From positions 1 through 64,000 of the forward strand of contig NZ_FZNL01000023.1 in assembly GCF_900187965.1 (NCBI RefSeq): a DNA stretch of 64,000 bases. Reading direction: 5' to 3'. The stretch comes from Flavobacterium sp. ov086 (GTDB taxonomy: Bacteria; Bacteroidota; Bacteroidia; Flavobacteriales; Flavobacteriaceae). Positions 8,693 through 16,992 of the stretch are shown one piece after another. The translations under genes were made by a program, and so were the position numbers. The notes under the pieces are model-generated. The model was not told where the DNA came from, did no database searches, and saw nothing but the letters and a program-made list of their open reading frames with translations. Numbering within the stretch: position 1 is the stretch's first letter; each line of letters starts with the position of its first letter.

Positions 8693-9736
8693 TTATTTTT
8701 TAAGTAATAGTGCTTTAACTTGGGCTTTTAACTCTTCAATTTCTTTATTTTGCTGTATTAAATAAAGTGTAAGTTCTTCTATTTTTTCTTGTTGAATTTT
8801 TGCCATTTCTCCAAGTTCTAATCCATTTTCAGTTATTTCTTTTGTAGATGGTACATTTTGCAAATGACCATTTTTTTTGATATAACTTTCAACTTCTTTT
8901 AGACTTGGCAACTCATAGGCTGGTTCAAACACATAATCTGCCCAGGTATTATATACTTTTACTTCATCTGCCCTAATTTTTCCTTTAACAGAAAGTTTAT
9001 AAATAGTTGCTCCATCTGTAAAATTTGAACTTCCAATACCAATATTACCCATTACGACAGTATTCCCTTCGATAAATGCACTACCAGAACCATCTAAAAA
9101 TGTTGCCCCGCATTTACCCGCCTTAATGATTAACTTATATTTTACATTTTCATCAGATGTTAAGCTTTCATAACTTGTACCAATTATTAATTTTGTGTTC
9201 GCTTGTGGAAAGGAAATATGGCTAAAATTACAGCCATCTGTTGTTGTTTCTTCTGAAACTTTAAATACATTGCGTTGCTTACTATCGTTTATCTCGAAAC
9301 CTCCATAACCACCTGTTTCTGCATATGATCTAAATCGTTGATTATCTGCTCGGTCGTCGATTGAAAACCAAAACATAGATTTTACATTAATATTTGAAGC
9401 TGGAAAATCATTAAAATTCATCATTCTACTAGTTGCGTTTACAAAGCTACCAGCCTGCAAAACTTTGCTTTTTTGATTTCGATCATTAGAATCAACAAAA
9501 GTTTGCCCATCGGGAAGACTAGTTCCTGAAAAAATGACACTTTTTGCTTTAACATCACCATTTACTTCTAATTTAGTTGTCGGATTATTTGTCCCTATTC
9601 CTACATTGGTATTAGAAGTGGGAGAATTTGCTAAAACATTTGCTGCCCCACCCGTACTTGTACTAATTTGAGCGTTTAAGTTTATAACACTACATAAAAG
9701 AAAGATTGGATAAATTTTATTTTTAATTTTCTGCAT
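8693..9736 (-). CDS. Secreted fibre-like protein with C-terminal coiled coil
   Basis: I chose ATG 9736 rather than an in-frame start at 9802, because MQKIKNKIYPIFLLCSVINLNAQ is then an intact signal peptide. The mature N-terminus has NVGIGTNNPTTKLEVNGDVKA, the motif typical of Bacteroidota tail-fibre-like or S74-adjacent secreted proteins. The C-terminal 90 residues contain EPAYELPSLKEVESYI and HLQNVPS, then a heptad-rich helix (KIQQEKIEELTLYLIQQ, then EIEELKAQVKAL) expected to trimerise. No catalytic residues of an S74 chaperone are evident. It probably forms a surface or extracellular fibre. It is the first gene of the minus-strand run that includes the T9SS-tail protein and the Rhs toxin. 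Confidence 0.75.
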   Translation of the reverse strand: MQKIKNKIYPIFLLCSVINLNAQISTSTGGAANVLANSPTSNTNVGIGTNNPTTKLEVNGDVKAKSVIFSGTSLPDGQTFVDSNDRNQKSKVLQAGSFVNATSRMMNFNDFPASNINVKSMFWFSIDDRADNQRFRSYAETGGYGGFEINDSKQRNVFKVSEETTTDGCNFSHISFPQANTKLIIGTSYESLTSDENVKYKLIIKAGKCGATFLDGSGSAFIEGNTVVMGNIGIGSSNFTDGATIYKLSVKGKIRADEVKVYNTWADYVFEPAYELPSLKEVESYIKKNGHLQNVPSTKEITENGLELGEMAKIQQEKIEELTLYLIQQNKEIEELKAQVKALLLKK

Positions 9737-9859
9737 GGTATTTATTATTATTTTCCGTACAAAATTAACAAAAAGACCTTTTCTTACTAAATATAAAAAC
9801 ATACTTATTAAGATTTTATTAACAATAAAAAAGCCAAGGAATTTAAAAAATAAAAGTCT

Positions 9860-11140
9860 TTAGCGGTTTGTCAGTATATCTCTAAAATAAAACAACAACC
9901 CAATCAAATAAAGTAAGTTATCAAATGCCTGCGCAATTACCGCACCTTCTAATCCAAAAAAATCAACAAAGTAAAGTGTTGAAAAATATAAAACTGCCAG
10001 CGAGAATAACTCCGAAATTATAAAGGCTTTAGTGAGCTTTTTGGCAAAAAATTGATACCCTAAAATTAGTGAAGCTACTTTAAAAACATCTCCTAATAAT
10101 TGCCATAGAAAAAGTGAGGTAACAGGCAAAAATTCTTTGGTAAATAATAATTGAATAATAAAATAACGAGAAAAATAAATGACAACTAAACCAATGCAAA
10201 AAATAGGTAAAATAGATTTATAAAACTGCCAAAATAATGCTTTAGTTTCCTTATTATCTTTTGCCTGCGAGAGTTTTGGCAGAAAATAAACAGTTAAAAT
10301 TGTAGTGATAAAAAGCATATAATAAGAAGAAATCCTGGTCATTGTTTCCCAAAAACCAGCTTGATTTACCCCTAACTCTTTAATAATATTATTACGGATT
10401 GCCAGCAAAACGATTGATCCTAAAACCGATGAAACCAATGCCATTAAAGAATAAGGCAACAGGTTTTTAATAATTTTAAAATCATATAAATTAAACCGAA
10501 TTGTCTGGAGAAACTTAATCTCTTTCTGCACAAAGTAAAACGTTACAAAAAAAAGTAACGAAGGCGTTATTACAATAGCCAATAATGCTCCTAATGTGCG
10601 AAACTTTAGAATCATTAAAATGGAAATCAAAAGACCAATTAAATTTCCAAATATATTGACCCAAATAACTTTTCTGAATTGACATAAGCCATTTAAAACA
10701 GACAATAAAAAAACGGACACCGCGTACCAAGGCAAAGCCAATGATAAAACTTTGAATACTACTGAATAATCCGAATGATATCCTAATATTTCATTGCTCC
10801 AATAAGATGCGAAAAAGAATAAAACGCCGCTTAAAACAAGGACAATAAAAATTAAACTAATAAAAACCGTTGCGATTATCTTTTTTAATTCTTCGTCATT
10901 TTTTTGATTTTCGGCTATATATTTCACAACCCCATTCTGAAAACCTAATGTTGAAATACTTTCTAAAGAAGTCAAAAAATTACGCAAGTTTCCAACCAAA
11001 GCCATTCCGCCGGGACCTACAAATATGGCAAGAATTTTAGAGGTAATTATCCCAATTCCAATTTTTAATCCAACGCTAAAACTGTTTAATGAAGTAATCT
11101 TAAACAAAGTAGTTCCTATTATTTTTTTAAAGAAACTCAA
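9860..11140 (-). CDS. O-antigen/polysaccharide flippase (Wzx-like, MOP superfamily)
   Basis: The 426-residue integral membrane protein has about 12 predicted hydrophobic segments. Its N-terminus (SLNSFSVGLKIGIGIITSKI, FVGPGGMALVGNLRNFL) resembles WzxE-type O-antigen translocases, which flip undecaprenyl-linked oligosaccharides across the inner membrane. The start is a TTG one base after the stop of the aminotransferase gene; there is no in-frame ATG between the preceding stop and this codon. Tight linkage to a sugar aminotransferase and a FemAB/GNAT-like gene supports a surface-glycan role. Substrate unknown. Confidence 0.85.
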   Translation of the reverse strand: MSFFKKIIGTTLFKITSLNSFSVGLKIGIGIITSKILAIFVGPGGMALVGNLRNFLTSLESISTLGFQNGVVKYIAENQKNDEELKKIIATVFISLIFIVLVLSGVLFFFASYWSNEILGYHSDYSVVFKVLSLALPWYAVSVFLLSVLNGLCQFRKVIWVNIFGNLIGLLISILMILKFRTLGALLAIVITPSLLFFVTFYFVQKEIKFLQTIRFNLYDFKIIKNLLPYSLMALVSSVLGSIVLLAIRNNIIKELGVNQAGFWETMTRISSYYMLFITTILTVYFLPKLSQAKDNKETKALFWQFYKSILPIFCIGLVVIYFSRYFIIQLLFTKEFLPVTSLFLWQLLGDVFKVASLILGYQFFAKKLTKAFIISELFSLAVLYFSTLYFVDFFGLEGAVIAQAFDNLLYLIGLLFYFRDILTNR

Positions 11141-11141
11141 A

Positions 11142-12308
11142 CTAATATTGGTTTAAAATTTCAATAATAAAATTAACTTCAGTCTCTGTCAAAACAGGAC
11201 TTATAGGCAAACTCAAAACTTCATTGTGGATTTTTTCCGTAATTGGAAATGACAAATTATTCCAGTCAGGAAATGCTTTTTGCTTGTGTGGCGGAACCGG
11301 ATAATGAATTACAGTTTGAATATTATTCCCTGTTAAATATTCTTGTAAACCTTCTCTATTTTGAGTCCGAATAACGAATAAATGAAAGACATGATTATTT
11401 GACGAATCCCAAAACGGAAGTTTGATTTTATCATTTTTAATTCCAGATAAATATCGTTTTGCAATTGATCTTCGCTTCTCATTATCTACGTCTAGATTTG
11501 GTAATTTCAGATTTAAAAATGCAGCCTGAAGTTCGTCTAATCTTGAATTCACACCAATATATTTGTTGTAATACTTTTTCTCAGAGCCATAATTCCGAAG
11601 CGAGAAAAGTGCTTTTGCAAGTTCAGAATCATTTGTGGTAATTGCACCGCCATCGCCTAAACAACCCAAATTTTTTCCAGGATAAAAGCTATAAGCCTTT
11701 GCTGATTGTTGATTATTAATTGTTAATTGTTGATTCTCGTTTGTGTCATCATTAGTATTTGGAATTTGGTCCCGATGCTTCGGGATAAAATTATTGGAAT
11801 TTGCAACCGCTCCATGCGATTGCGCTGCATCTTCTATAATTAAAAGATTATTTTGAATTGCAATTTCGTTTATCTTTTCCATTTCAGCCAATTGTCCGTA
11901 AAGATGAACAGCTAAAATGGCTTTTGTTTTTGGAGTGATTTTCTCTTGAATTAAATCTGGATTGATGTTGTAGGTTTCTAATTTTGGCTCAACCAAAACC
12001 GGAACCAAATCTGCTTGTAAAATAGCCAATATACTGGCAATGTAAGTATTCGCAGGAACGATAACTTCATCACCTTTTTGGAGCTTTCCTAACTGAATAT
12101 AGGCTTTAAAAATCAAAACCAAAGAATCAAGACCATTACCTACTCCTATGCAGTATTTTGTGTGGCAATATTCGGCGAAAGCCTTTTCAAAATTTTCAAC
12201 TTCTTTCCCTAAAATATACCAGCCATTATCTAAAACCAATTTCAGTTTTTCCTGAAATGCAGTTTCATACCGTGCATTGATTTTTTTTAGATCCAGAAAT
12301 AGTATCAT
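11142..12308 (-). CDS. DegT/DnrJ/EryC1 sugar aminotransferase with a repeat-derived insertion
   Basis: This PLP-dependent aminotransferase (388 residues) of the WecE/FdtB type converts keto-sugar nucleotides to amino sugars. Motifs are VGNGLDSL (phosphate binding), PANTYIAS, IIEDAAQSHGA (Asp160 pairs with the PLP nitrogen) and SFYPGKNLG (Lys212 is the Schiff-base lysine), with GDGGAI after it. Residues about 169-202 are Asn/Gln-rich and low in complexity (NSNNFIPKHRDQIPN, NENQQLTINNQQS). They stand where family members have a short conserved loop before the SFYPGK strand. The DNA of this part matches intergenic repeats (see 11703-11804). Its ATG overlaps the TGA of the upstream acetyltransferase-like gene by 4 bp. 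All catalytic residues remain, so the enzyme may still work. Confidence 0.93.
   Translation of the reverse strand: MILFLDLKKINARYETAFQEKLKLVLDNGWYILGKEVENFEKAFAEYCHTKYCIGVGNGLDSLVLIFKAYIQLGKLQKGDEVIVPANTYIASILAILQADLVPVLVEPKLETYNINPDLIQEKITPKTKAILAVHLYGQLAEMEKINEIAIQNNLLIIEDAAQSHGAVANSNNFIPKHRDQIPNTNDDTNENQQLTINNQQSAKAYSFYPGKNLGCLGDGGAITTNDSELAKALFSLRNYGSEKKYYNKYIGVNSRLDELQAAFLNLKLPNLDVDNEKRRSIAKRYLSGIKNDKIKLPFWDSSNNHVFHLFVIRTQNREGLQEYLTGNNIQTVIHYPVPPHKQKAFPDWNNLSFPITEKIHNEVLSLPISPVLTETEVNFIIEILNQY
11703..11804 (-). repeat. Dispersed intergenic repeat captured inside the aminotransferase gene
   Basis: Bases 11758-11802 (TTTGGAATTTGGTCC...GCTTCGGGAT...ATTGGAATTT) match the intergenic sequence at 56547-56591, with differences only in a few bases. 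Bases 11702-11738 consist of ATTGTTAATTGTTGATT-type units like those at 20158-20185. The block is in frame, contains no stop on the coding strand and adds about 34 residues. Confidence 0.75.
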
Positions 12309-13255
12309 TTTATATCAATTTTATAAAAATCCTGATTGTAAACCGCACAGCCTAATTCTTCTTTTTGTGTTAAAAGACCTTCATTATAACCACTTTCATT
12401 ATCTTCTCCCACAATTCCCATATCAAAAAACAGTTTCCCTTTACGCTTGTATTTGTGAATCAAATTAATGAATAAAAAATCTAGTGCTCTTACTTTTTTT
12501 CCCTTTTCCGAAGTTGCGCCGTATTGTGATTTGACTACATTTTTGGTTTCAAAAATAGTGATTCCAGCAATAATTTCATCATTTTGATAAACGGAATATT
12601 GCTTGATTTTTTCTGGAAATTTATCTTTTAAAAGCGAAATTTCTTCTTTAGTATGAACTGGTTTTGCATTGAATTTATCTAGCAATTTTGGAACTAAAAT
12701 TGATTCCCAAAAGGGCTCAAAATCCTTTTCCTCTACAATATCCAAATCAAGGTTTTCGATTCTTCTAAAGTGTTTTAATTTGCTTTTAGAAATCCGCAAA
12801 GGTAATTCGAGATTAATTGCCAAATTCATTTCTTTTTGTTCACAAATGGCTCCTCTATTAAATAAAAAAAAGTCCATTTCGTTATTCCCATTGGGAAAAT
12901 AAAAACATGGAATTGGTTTATAATAAAAGCTTTCAATGGAATTTTCTTTTAGAAAAAATAAAATCTCCTCTAAAATTGATTCTACTTTTTCAGCTTTCAG
13001 TTTATTCGAAAAAACCAAACCTCCATAAGTTAATCCCTGATGTGAATAGACAGAATTTCCTTGTTTATTCGCCGGCAGAATTGCTTTTAGTTTCTGATCT
13101 TCAAAAATCAAAAGCGAAAAATCTTCAAAACGATCCTGATGGTATTCCATAAAATCTCTATGAAATAAAAAAGTAGCATTTTTTGCCTGAGTGATAAACT
13201 CGTTCCAAATGCTATAATCGTTTTGGTGGTATTTTTTTACAATGAATTTTGTCAT
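12305..13255 (-). CDS. FemAB/GNAT-like acyltransferase of the polysaccharide cluster
   Basis: The 316-residue cytosolic protein looks like a double GNAT-fold (FemAB-related) transferase. The N-terminal half has WNEFITQAKNATFLFHRDFM, typical of GNAT/FemAB proteins in glycan loci. The C-terminal half has YSVYQNDEIIAGITIF and SQYGATSEKGKKVRALDFLF, with the Gly/Ala-containing acyl-donor loop. It is the first gene of a tightly overlapping trio with the aminotransferase and flippase, which suggests N-acylation of the amino sugar made by its neighbour. Alternatively it may transfer an amino acid. Specific donor and acceptor are not visible. Confidence 0.75.
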   Translation of the reverse strand: MTKFIVKKYHQNDYSIWNEFITQAKNATFLFHRDFMEYHQDRFEDFSLLIFEDQKLKAILPANKQGNSVYSHQGLTYGGLVFSNKLKAEKVESILEEILFFLKENSIESFYYKPIPCFYFPNGNNEMDFFLFNRGAICEQKEMNLAINLELPLRISKSKLKHFRRIENLDLDIVEEKDFEPFWESILVPKLLDKFNAKPVHTKEEISLLKDKFPEKIKQYSVYQNDEIIAGITIFETKNVVKSQYGATSEKGKKVRALDFLFINLIHKYKRKGKLFFDMGIVGEDNESGYNEGLLTQKEELGCAVYNQDFYKIDIK

Positions 13256-13577
13256 TTTTTTGGCTACTTATTTTCCTTTATTCTAAATTAAAAAATTCGC
13301 CACGAATTCTCGAATTTTCGTTAAATATAAACAACTAAACCACTCTGCACTGAAAGTGCAGAGGTTTATTTGACGAGAGACTGAAAGCCTCTTAACTTTG
13401 AAAACTATTATCAATACTAAAAAGTCAAAAGATTATATTTTTTCGCATTACTAAAGTACTGCAATAAATTGCAGGGTTTTAAACTCCGATCTGAGACCAA
13501 TAAACTCGGGAATTGCTTCGCTTATTCCCTACGGTCGGGTTATGGTGAAAAATTTCAGCTACTATTGCTAAATATAA
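13256..13577. other. Intergenic region with decayed repeats and a hairpin
   Basis: No gene is visible. The region holds a degenerate copy of the GCCACGAATT repeat family (near 13299), the hairpin at 13336-13366, and a repeat-like stretch at 13490-13555 with GGGAATTGCTTCGCTTATTC as a small stem-loop. Confidence 0.5.
13336..13366 (-). terminator. Stem-loop, probable terminator of the TRIC gene
   Basis: CTCTGCACT-GAA-AGTGCAGAG is a perfect 9-bp stem with a 3-nt loop. It extends through a 2-nt bulge into AAAC/GTTT. It lies downstream of the minus-strand TRIC gene and upstream of the polysaccharide genes. T-rich but interrupted sequence follows on either strand, so direction is uncertain. Confidence 0.5.
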
Positions 13578-14180
13578 TTATTTATGATCAAATGCCGGTA
13601 AATACCATTTGAATTTTACGGCCATTAATCGAACCGTGATTATTACAACTGATGTTGCCAAATATAAAAGGTCATTATCTAAATTCAGTTTTCTTAAGGC
13701 AAAAAATACAACTCCGCCAAAGATACATATCGTGGCATATATTTCTCTTCTAAAGATTGTTGGAATCTCGGTACATAAAATATCTCTTGTAACGCCTCCA
13801 AAACAAGCCGTCATGGTTCCTAACGCAATACAAATAACGGGATGTAAACCAATCGAAATCCCTTTTTCGAGTCCTATTAAGGTAAAAACTCCAAGTCCAA
13901 TCGTGTCAAATAGAAACAAGGAAGTTCTTAGTTTATTAAATTTTTTCCTAAAAAGAATAGCCAATAAAAAACCCAAAATAATCACGTAAACATACTGTAA
14001 ATCTTTCATCCAGCCTACCGGAGTTCTGCCAATTAATACATCACGCAATGTTCCGCCACCCACGGCTGTTACAAATGCTATGATAAAAACCCCAAACGGA
14101 TCGAGTTTTTTGTGCATTGCCGTTAAAGCGCCGGACATGGCAAAGGCCATCGTACCGATAAGATCTAATAGATGAAACAT
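13578..14180 (-). CDS. TRIC-type cation channel family membrane protein (YadS/YicG, UPF0126)
   Basis: The 200-residue protein has about seven hydrophobic helices. It carries the two repeated family motifs: AMSGALTAMHKKLDPFGVFI with GGGTLRDVLIG in the first half, and IGLGVFTLIGLEKG with CFGGVTRDILC in the second. The inverted pseudo-repeat with GGGxxRD is diagnostic of prokaryotic trimeric intracellular cation channels of the inner membrane. Length is normal for the family. It is transcribed in the same direction as its neighbours but lies in its own transcription context. Ion specificity and physiological role are not known from the sequence. Confidence 0.92.
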   Translation of the reverse strand: MFHLLDLIGTMAFAMSGALTAMHKKLDPFGVFIIAFVTAVGGGTLRDVLIGRTPVGWMKDLQYVYVIILGFLLAILFRKKFNKLRTSLFLFDTIGLGVFTLIGLEKGISIGLHPVICIALGTMTACFGGVTRDILCTEIPTIFRREIYATICIFGGVVFFALRKLNLDNDLLYLATSVVIITVRLMAVKFKWYLPAFDHK

Positions 14181-14233
14181 TTTTTTTCTAGGTGCAAAGG
14201 TTCAAAGTTGCAGAGATACAAAGGTAACTCTAA

Positions 14234-15097
14234 TTATCTTTTTACGTAAATCGGACTTCTTTTTAATAAATACGAAATGGCATCTACCCAACTATCTTTT
14301 ATATTTAAGAATGGTTTACGGCTTTGTGAGTAGATTTTTGTATTGTTTTTGTACATATCAAAATAAACCATATAGTTATAATAGGTTTGTGTACTGGCAT
14401 TTGTGGTCGAATAATCGTTTGTTTTTAGTTTTTTGTTATCGTTACTCACTTTAGCATTTCCGCTATTGTATGTTGAGGCTGTTGAACCTTCGGTAATGGT
14501 ATACGAAACTTTTGAAGCTATAACATTATCAACTCCCAGGATTTTTTGAAGATCTTCGATTGGGGTTTCATCAATGTTTTTATAATCGATTCCTGCTTTG
14601 TGCAACAAACTGTTTGTTACTCTTAAATCCTGAACAGTCAGAGGGAAAATATTAGCAGATTTGTCTAACAATTTGTTATAAATATCGTTTTGTGCAAACT
14701 TCGCCATTTCTTCAGAACTTTCCTGAGTAGCTGAATTCAAAAACGGAATTGGCAATACCGCAATCGTATTTGGTTTCATATCTGCCGAGGCAATAACCTG
14801 ATCTGAATTATTTGTGGCAACATTATTTGAAGGAGCTGTACTTGCAGACACATCAAATGTTTGTGAACGTCCGCTGGCAAAATCTATTCTGGCAATTTGA
14901 GAAATATCAAGCGAAATTTGAAGTGTTTCTCCCGGCAAAGAATATTCAACTGTCTTATCAGACATTTTTGCAATTGTACATTCTATTATCTGGTAATCTC
15001 TTTTAATTATTTTATCTAATTTTTTTCCTCCTTGGGCAAAAGAAAAAACAGAAACAAGCAACAATACTAATACAACAATTACTTTATTAGTTTTCAT
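14234..15097 (-). CDS. Secreted protein of unknown function with a CsgG/GNA1162-like segment
   Basis: The 287-residue protein has a clear signal peptide (VLLLVSVFSFAQ). Residues about 28-75 (DYQIIECTIAKMSDKTVEYSL and QISLDISQIARIDFASG) resemble a small beta domain common in Bacteroidota secreted proteins. Residues about 110-200 (NTIAVLPIPFLNSATQESSE, LLDKSANIFPLTVQDLRVTN, LGVDNVIASKVSYTI) resemble the nucleotide-independent alpha/beta fold of CsgG/LpoB/GNA1162-like periplasmic proteins that recruit outer-membrane assemblies. That similarity is by eye only. It could act in the envelope; no partner gene is adjacent. Confidence 0.6.
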   Translation of the reverse strand: MKTNKVIVVLVLLLVSVFSFAQGGKKLDKIIKRDYQIIECTIAKMSDKTVEYSLPGETLQISLDISQIARIDFASGRSQTFDVSASTAPSNNVATNNSDQVIASADMKPNTIAVLPIPFLNSATQESSEEMAKFAQNDIYNKLLDKSANIFPLTVQDLRVTNSLLHKAGIDYKNIDETPIEDLQKILGVDNVIASKVSYTITEGSTASTYNSGNAKVSNDNKKLKTNDYSTTNASTQTYYNYMVYFDMYKNNTKIYSQSRKPFLNIKDSWVDAISYLLKRSPIYVKR

Positions 15098-15236
15098 GGT
15101 ATTTAAATTAAATTTTCCTACTCTTAGGCTTTTCGGTTACGCCTTTTACAAAAATTCAGCTTTTAAATTTATTACCTTTCAAAGCATACACAAAGTTACG
15201 AAATCCTAAATCAACACCTCTGTAAAATCAATTTAA

Positions 15237-15980
15237 TTACATATTTTGCGTATAAAAATTATAATCTTTGAGAATAACTCGAATAAAATCATTGTTGTTA
15301 CCTGATTGATTTTTAATTCCTGTAACTTTTTCAATCTTCGCAACCAGCTTATAAATCATTTCATGATCATTTTTAGCTTCTGCTTTTTGAAACGTTTCTT
15401 TAATAATTCGCATATCATTATCAGATAACTTAATTACCAAAGGATAAGTTGGTACATAAGCATCTCCTATTTCTTCTAAAATCGTATGACTGATATCAAT
15501 TTTATTCTTTAAGGTAATCACTGCCGTTCCTGCTGCCATATCACCTAATCGCTGTGATTTTCTACTTGTAACAACGGCAATTAAACCAACAAGTCCATAC
15601 AATAATGTAAAATCTATTATTCTAAAAAACCATCGAATCAAATAATCTCCAAAACCGGCTTGGTAACCATCAATTTTTACCACTTTTATTTTTACAAGCT
15701 TTTTTCCAATCGTTTGTCCTTCAAAAACACTTTCTAAAGTGATCGAATAGAACATAATTGGTAAATAAAAAACCAAAAGGATCGACATTACAGACCAGGA
15801 ATCTAATTTATTGAACAATTTATCGAAATGCAGCCAGTAAAAAAACACTAATAAGACCACTACTACATAAGAGATTTTTATAAGTAAATCAATGAAATAG
15901 GAGCCTAATCGTTCACCAACTGATGCCGATATAAAATTTATTTTAACATTTTGTGTTGTATTAATAGATAATTCTGACAT
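15237..15980 (-). CDS. RDD family inner-membrane protein
   Basis: The 247-residue protein has the RDD domain: VGERLGSYFIDLLIK (R-x-x-x-x-x-x-D), a FEGQTIGKKLVKIKVV loop and YLIRWFFRIIDF, spread over three or four membrane segments, with a C-terminal cytosolic part. Its start codon is only 20 bp from the divergent SpoIIM-like gene. RDD proteins occur repeatedly with SpoIIM, DUF4129, MoxR and DUF58 genes in Bacteroidota, and the same set follows here. The function of that set is not settled; roles in envelope or co-factor homeostasis are proposed for related clusters. Confidence 0.92.
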   Translation of the reverse strand: MSELSINTTQNVKINFISASVGERLGSYFIDLLIKISYVVVVLLVFFYWLHFDKLFNKLDSWSVMSILLVFYLPIMFYSITLESVFEGQTIGKKLVKIKVVKIDGYQAGFGDYLIRWFFRIIDFTLLYGLVGLIAVVTSRKSQRLGDMAAGTAVITLKNKIDISHTILEEIGDAYVPTYPLVIKLSDNDMRIIKETFQKAEAKNDHEMIYKLVAKIEKVTGIKNQSGNNNDFIRVILKDYNFYTQNM

Positions 15981-16000
15981 ATTTTATATTTTAGCCTACA

Positions 16001-16984
16001 ATGAGAGAAGTCGCCTTCATAAAACAAAATAAAGAAAAATGGCTGGAATTTGAACTAGCTATTTTTGGTAAAGCTAAAAAAAATCCTGATGAGTTAGCTA
16101 ATTTGTACATTCAATTGATGAATGACTTGTCGTATGCCCAAACTTATTATCCCAAAAGTAAAACGGTTATTTACTTAAATCATTTGGCATCGCAGATTTA
16201 TCAAAAAATTTACAAAACAAAACGAACGGAAAAGAACAGATTAGTAGAATTTTTCAAAATTGAAGTTCCACTGCTTGTTTACGAATACAAGAGATACTTG
16301 ATGTATGCTTTTATTTTATTTTTTGTCACTGTTGCAATTGGTGTTGTTTCGGCAAAATACGATCCTAATTTTGTTCGCTTAATTTTGGGAGATTCGTATG
16401 TTAATATGACCTTGGAAAACATCAAAAAAGGAAATCCAATGGCCGTTTATGGTTCCGGAAGCAATTGGGGAAGTTTTATTGGCATCACTTTCAATAATTT
16501 AAAAGTAGGTGCACAATGTTATTTTTATGGCATTCTTGGCGGAATAGGGACTTTTTATATTTTCCTTCAAAACTCTATTATGCTGGGATCGTTTCAATAC
16601 TTTTTTTATGAGCAGGGAGTTTTCTGGAAAAGCGTTCGCGGAATCTGGATTCACGGTTCTATGGAAATATTTGCAATTGTAATCGAAACTACTGCGGGAT
16701 TTATTCTTGGGGCTTCGATTTTGTTTCCTAAAACTTTTTCGAGAATGAACTCTTTTAAAATTGGTTTTAAAAATAGTTTCAAAATATTCCTGAGTACTTT
16801 TCCCTTTACGATTAGCGCCGGATTTCTTGAAGGTTTTATTACCCGATATTCTATAGATATGCCAAACTGGTTAAGCTCTTTTATTATATTATTTACGTTA
16901 GCAATAATTTCATTCTATTATCTGGTTTATCCTTTTATAGTCCACAAAAAAATGCAACAACTATCAGCCAATCGAATTAATTGA
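16001..16984 (+). CDS. Stage II sporulation protein M-like (SpoIIM/DUF95) membrane protein
   Basis: The 327-residue protein has a cytosolic N-terminal helical part (MREVAFIKQNKEKWLEFELA, RTEKNRLVEFFKIEVPLLVYEYKRY) followed by several membrane helices. The SpoIIM-family core is visible in FNNLKVGAQCYFYGILGGIG and GIWIHGSMEIFAIVIETTAGFILG, with the conserved H-G-x-x-E motif. Despite the name, nothing suggests sporulation; such proteins in Bacteroidota belong to the RDD/MoxR/DUF58 cluster. It starts the plus-strand cluster and is divergent from the RDD gene by 20 bp, so promoters for both must overlap coding or start-codon DNA. Confidence 0.92.
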   Translation: MREVAFIKQNKEKWLEFELAIFGKAKKNPDELANLYIQLMNDLSYAQTYYPKSKTVIYLNHLASQIYQKIYKTKRTEKNRLVEFFKIEVPLLVYEYKRYLMYAFILFFVTVAIGVVSAKYDPNFVRLILGDSYVNMTLENIKKGNPMAVYGSGSNWGSFIGITFNNLKVGAQCYFYGILGGIGTFYIFLQNSIMLGSFQYFFYEQGVFWKSVRGIWIHGSMEIFAIVIETTAGFILGASILFPKTFSRMNSFKIGFKNSFKIFLSTFPFTISAGFLEGFITRYSIDMPNWLSSFIILFTLAIISFYYLVYPFIVHKKMQQLSANRIN

Positions 16985-16992
16985 AACCAATA

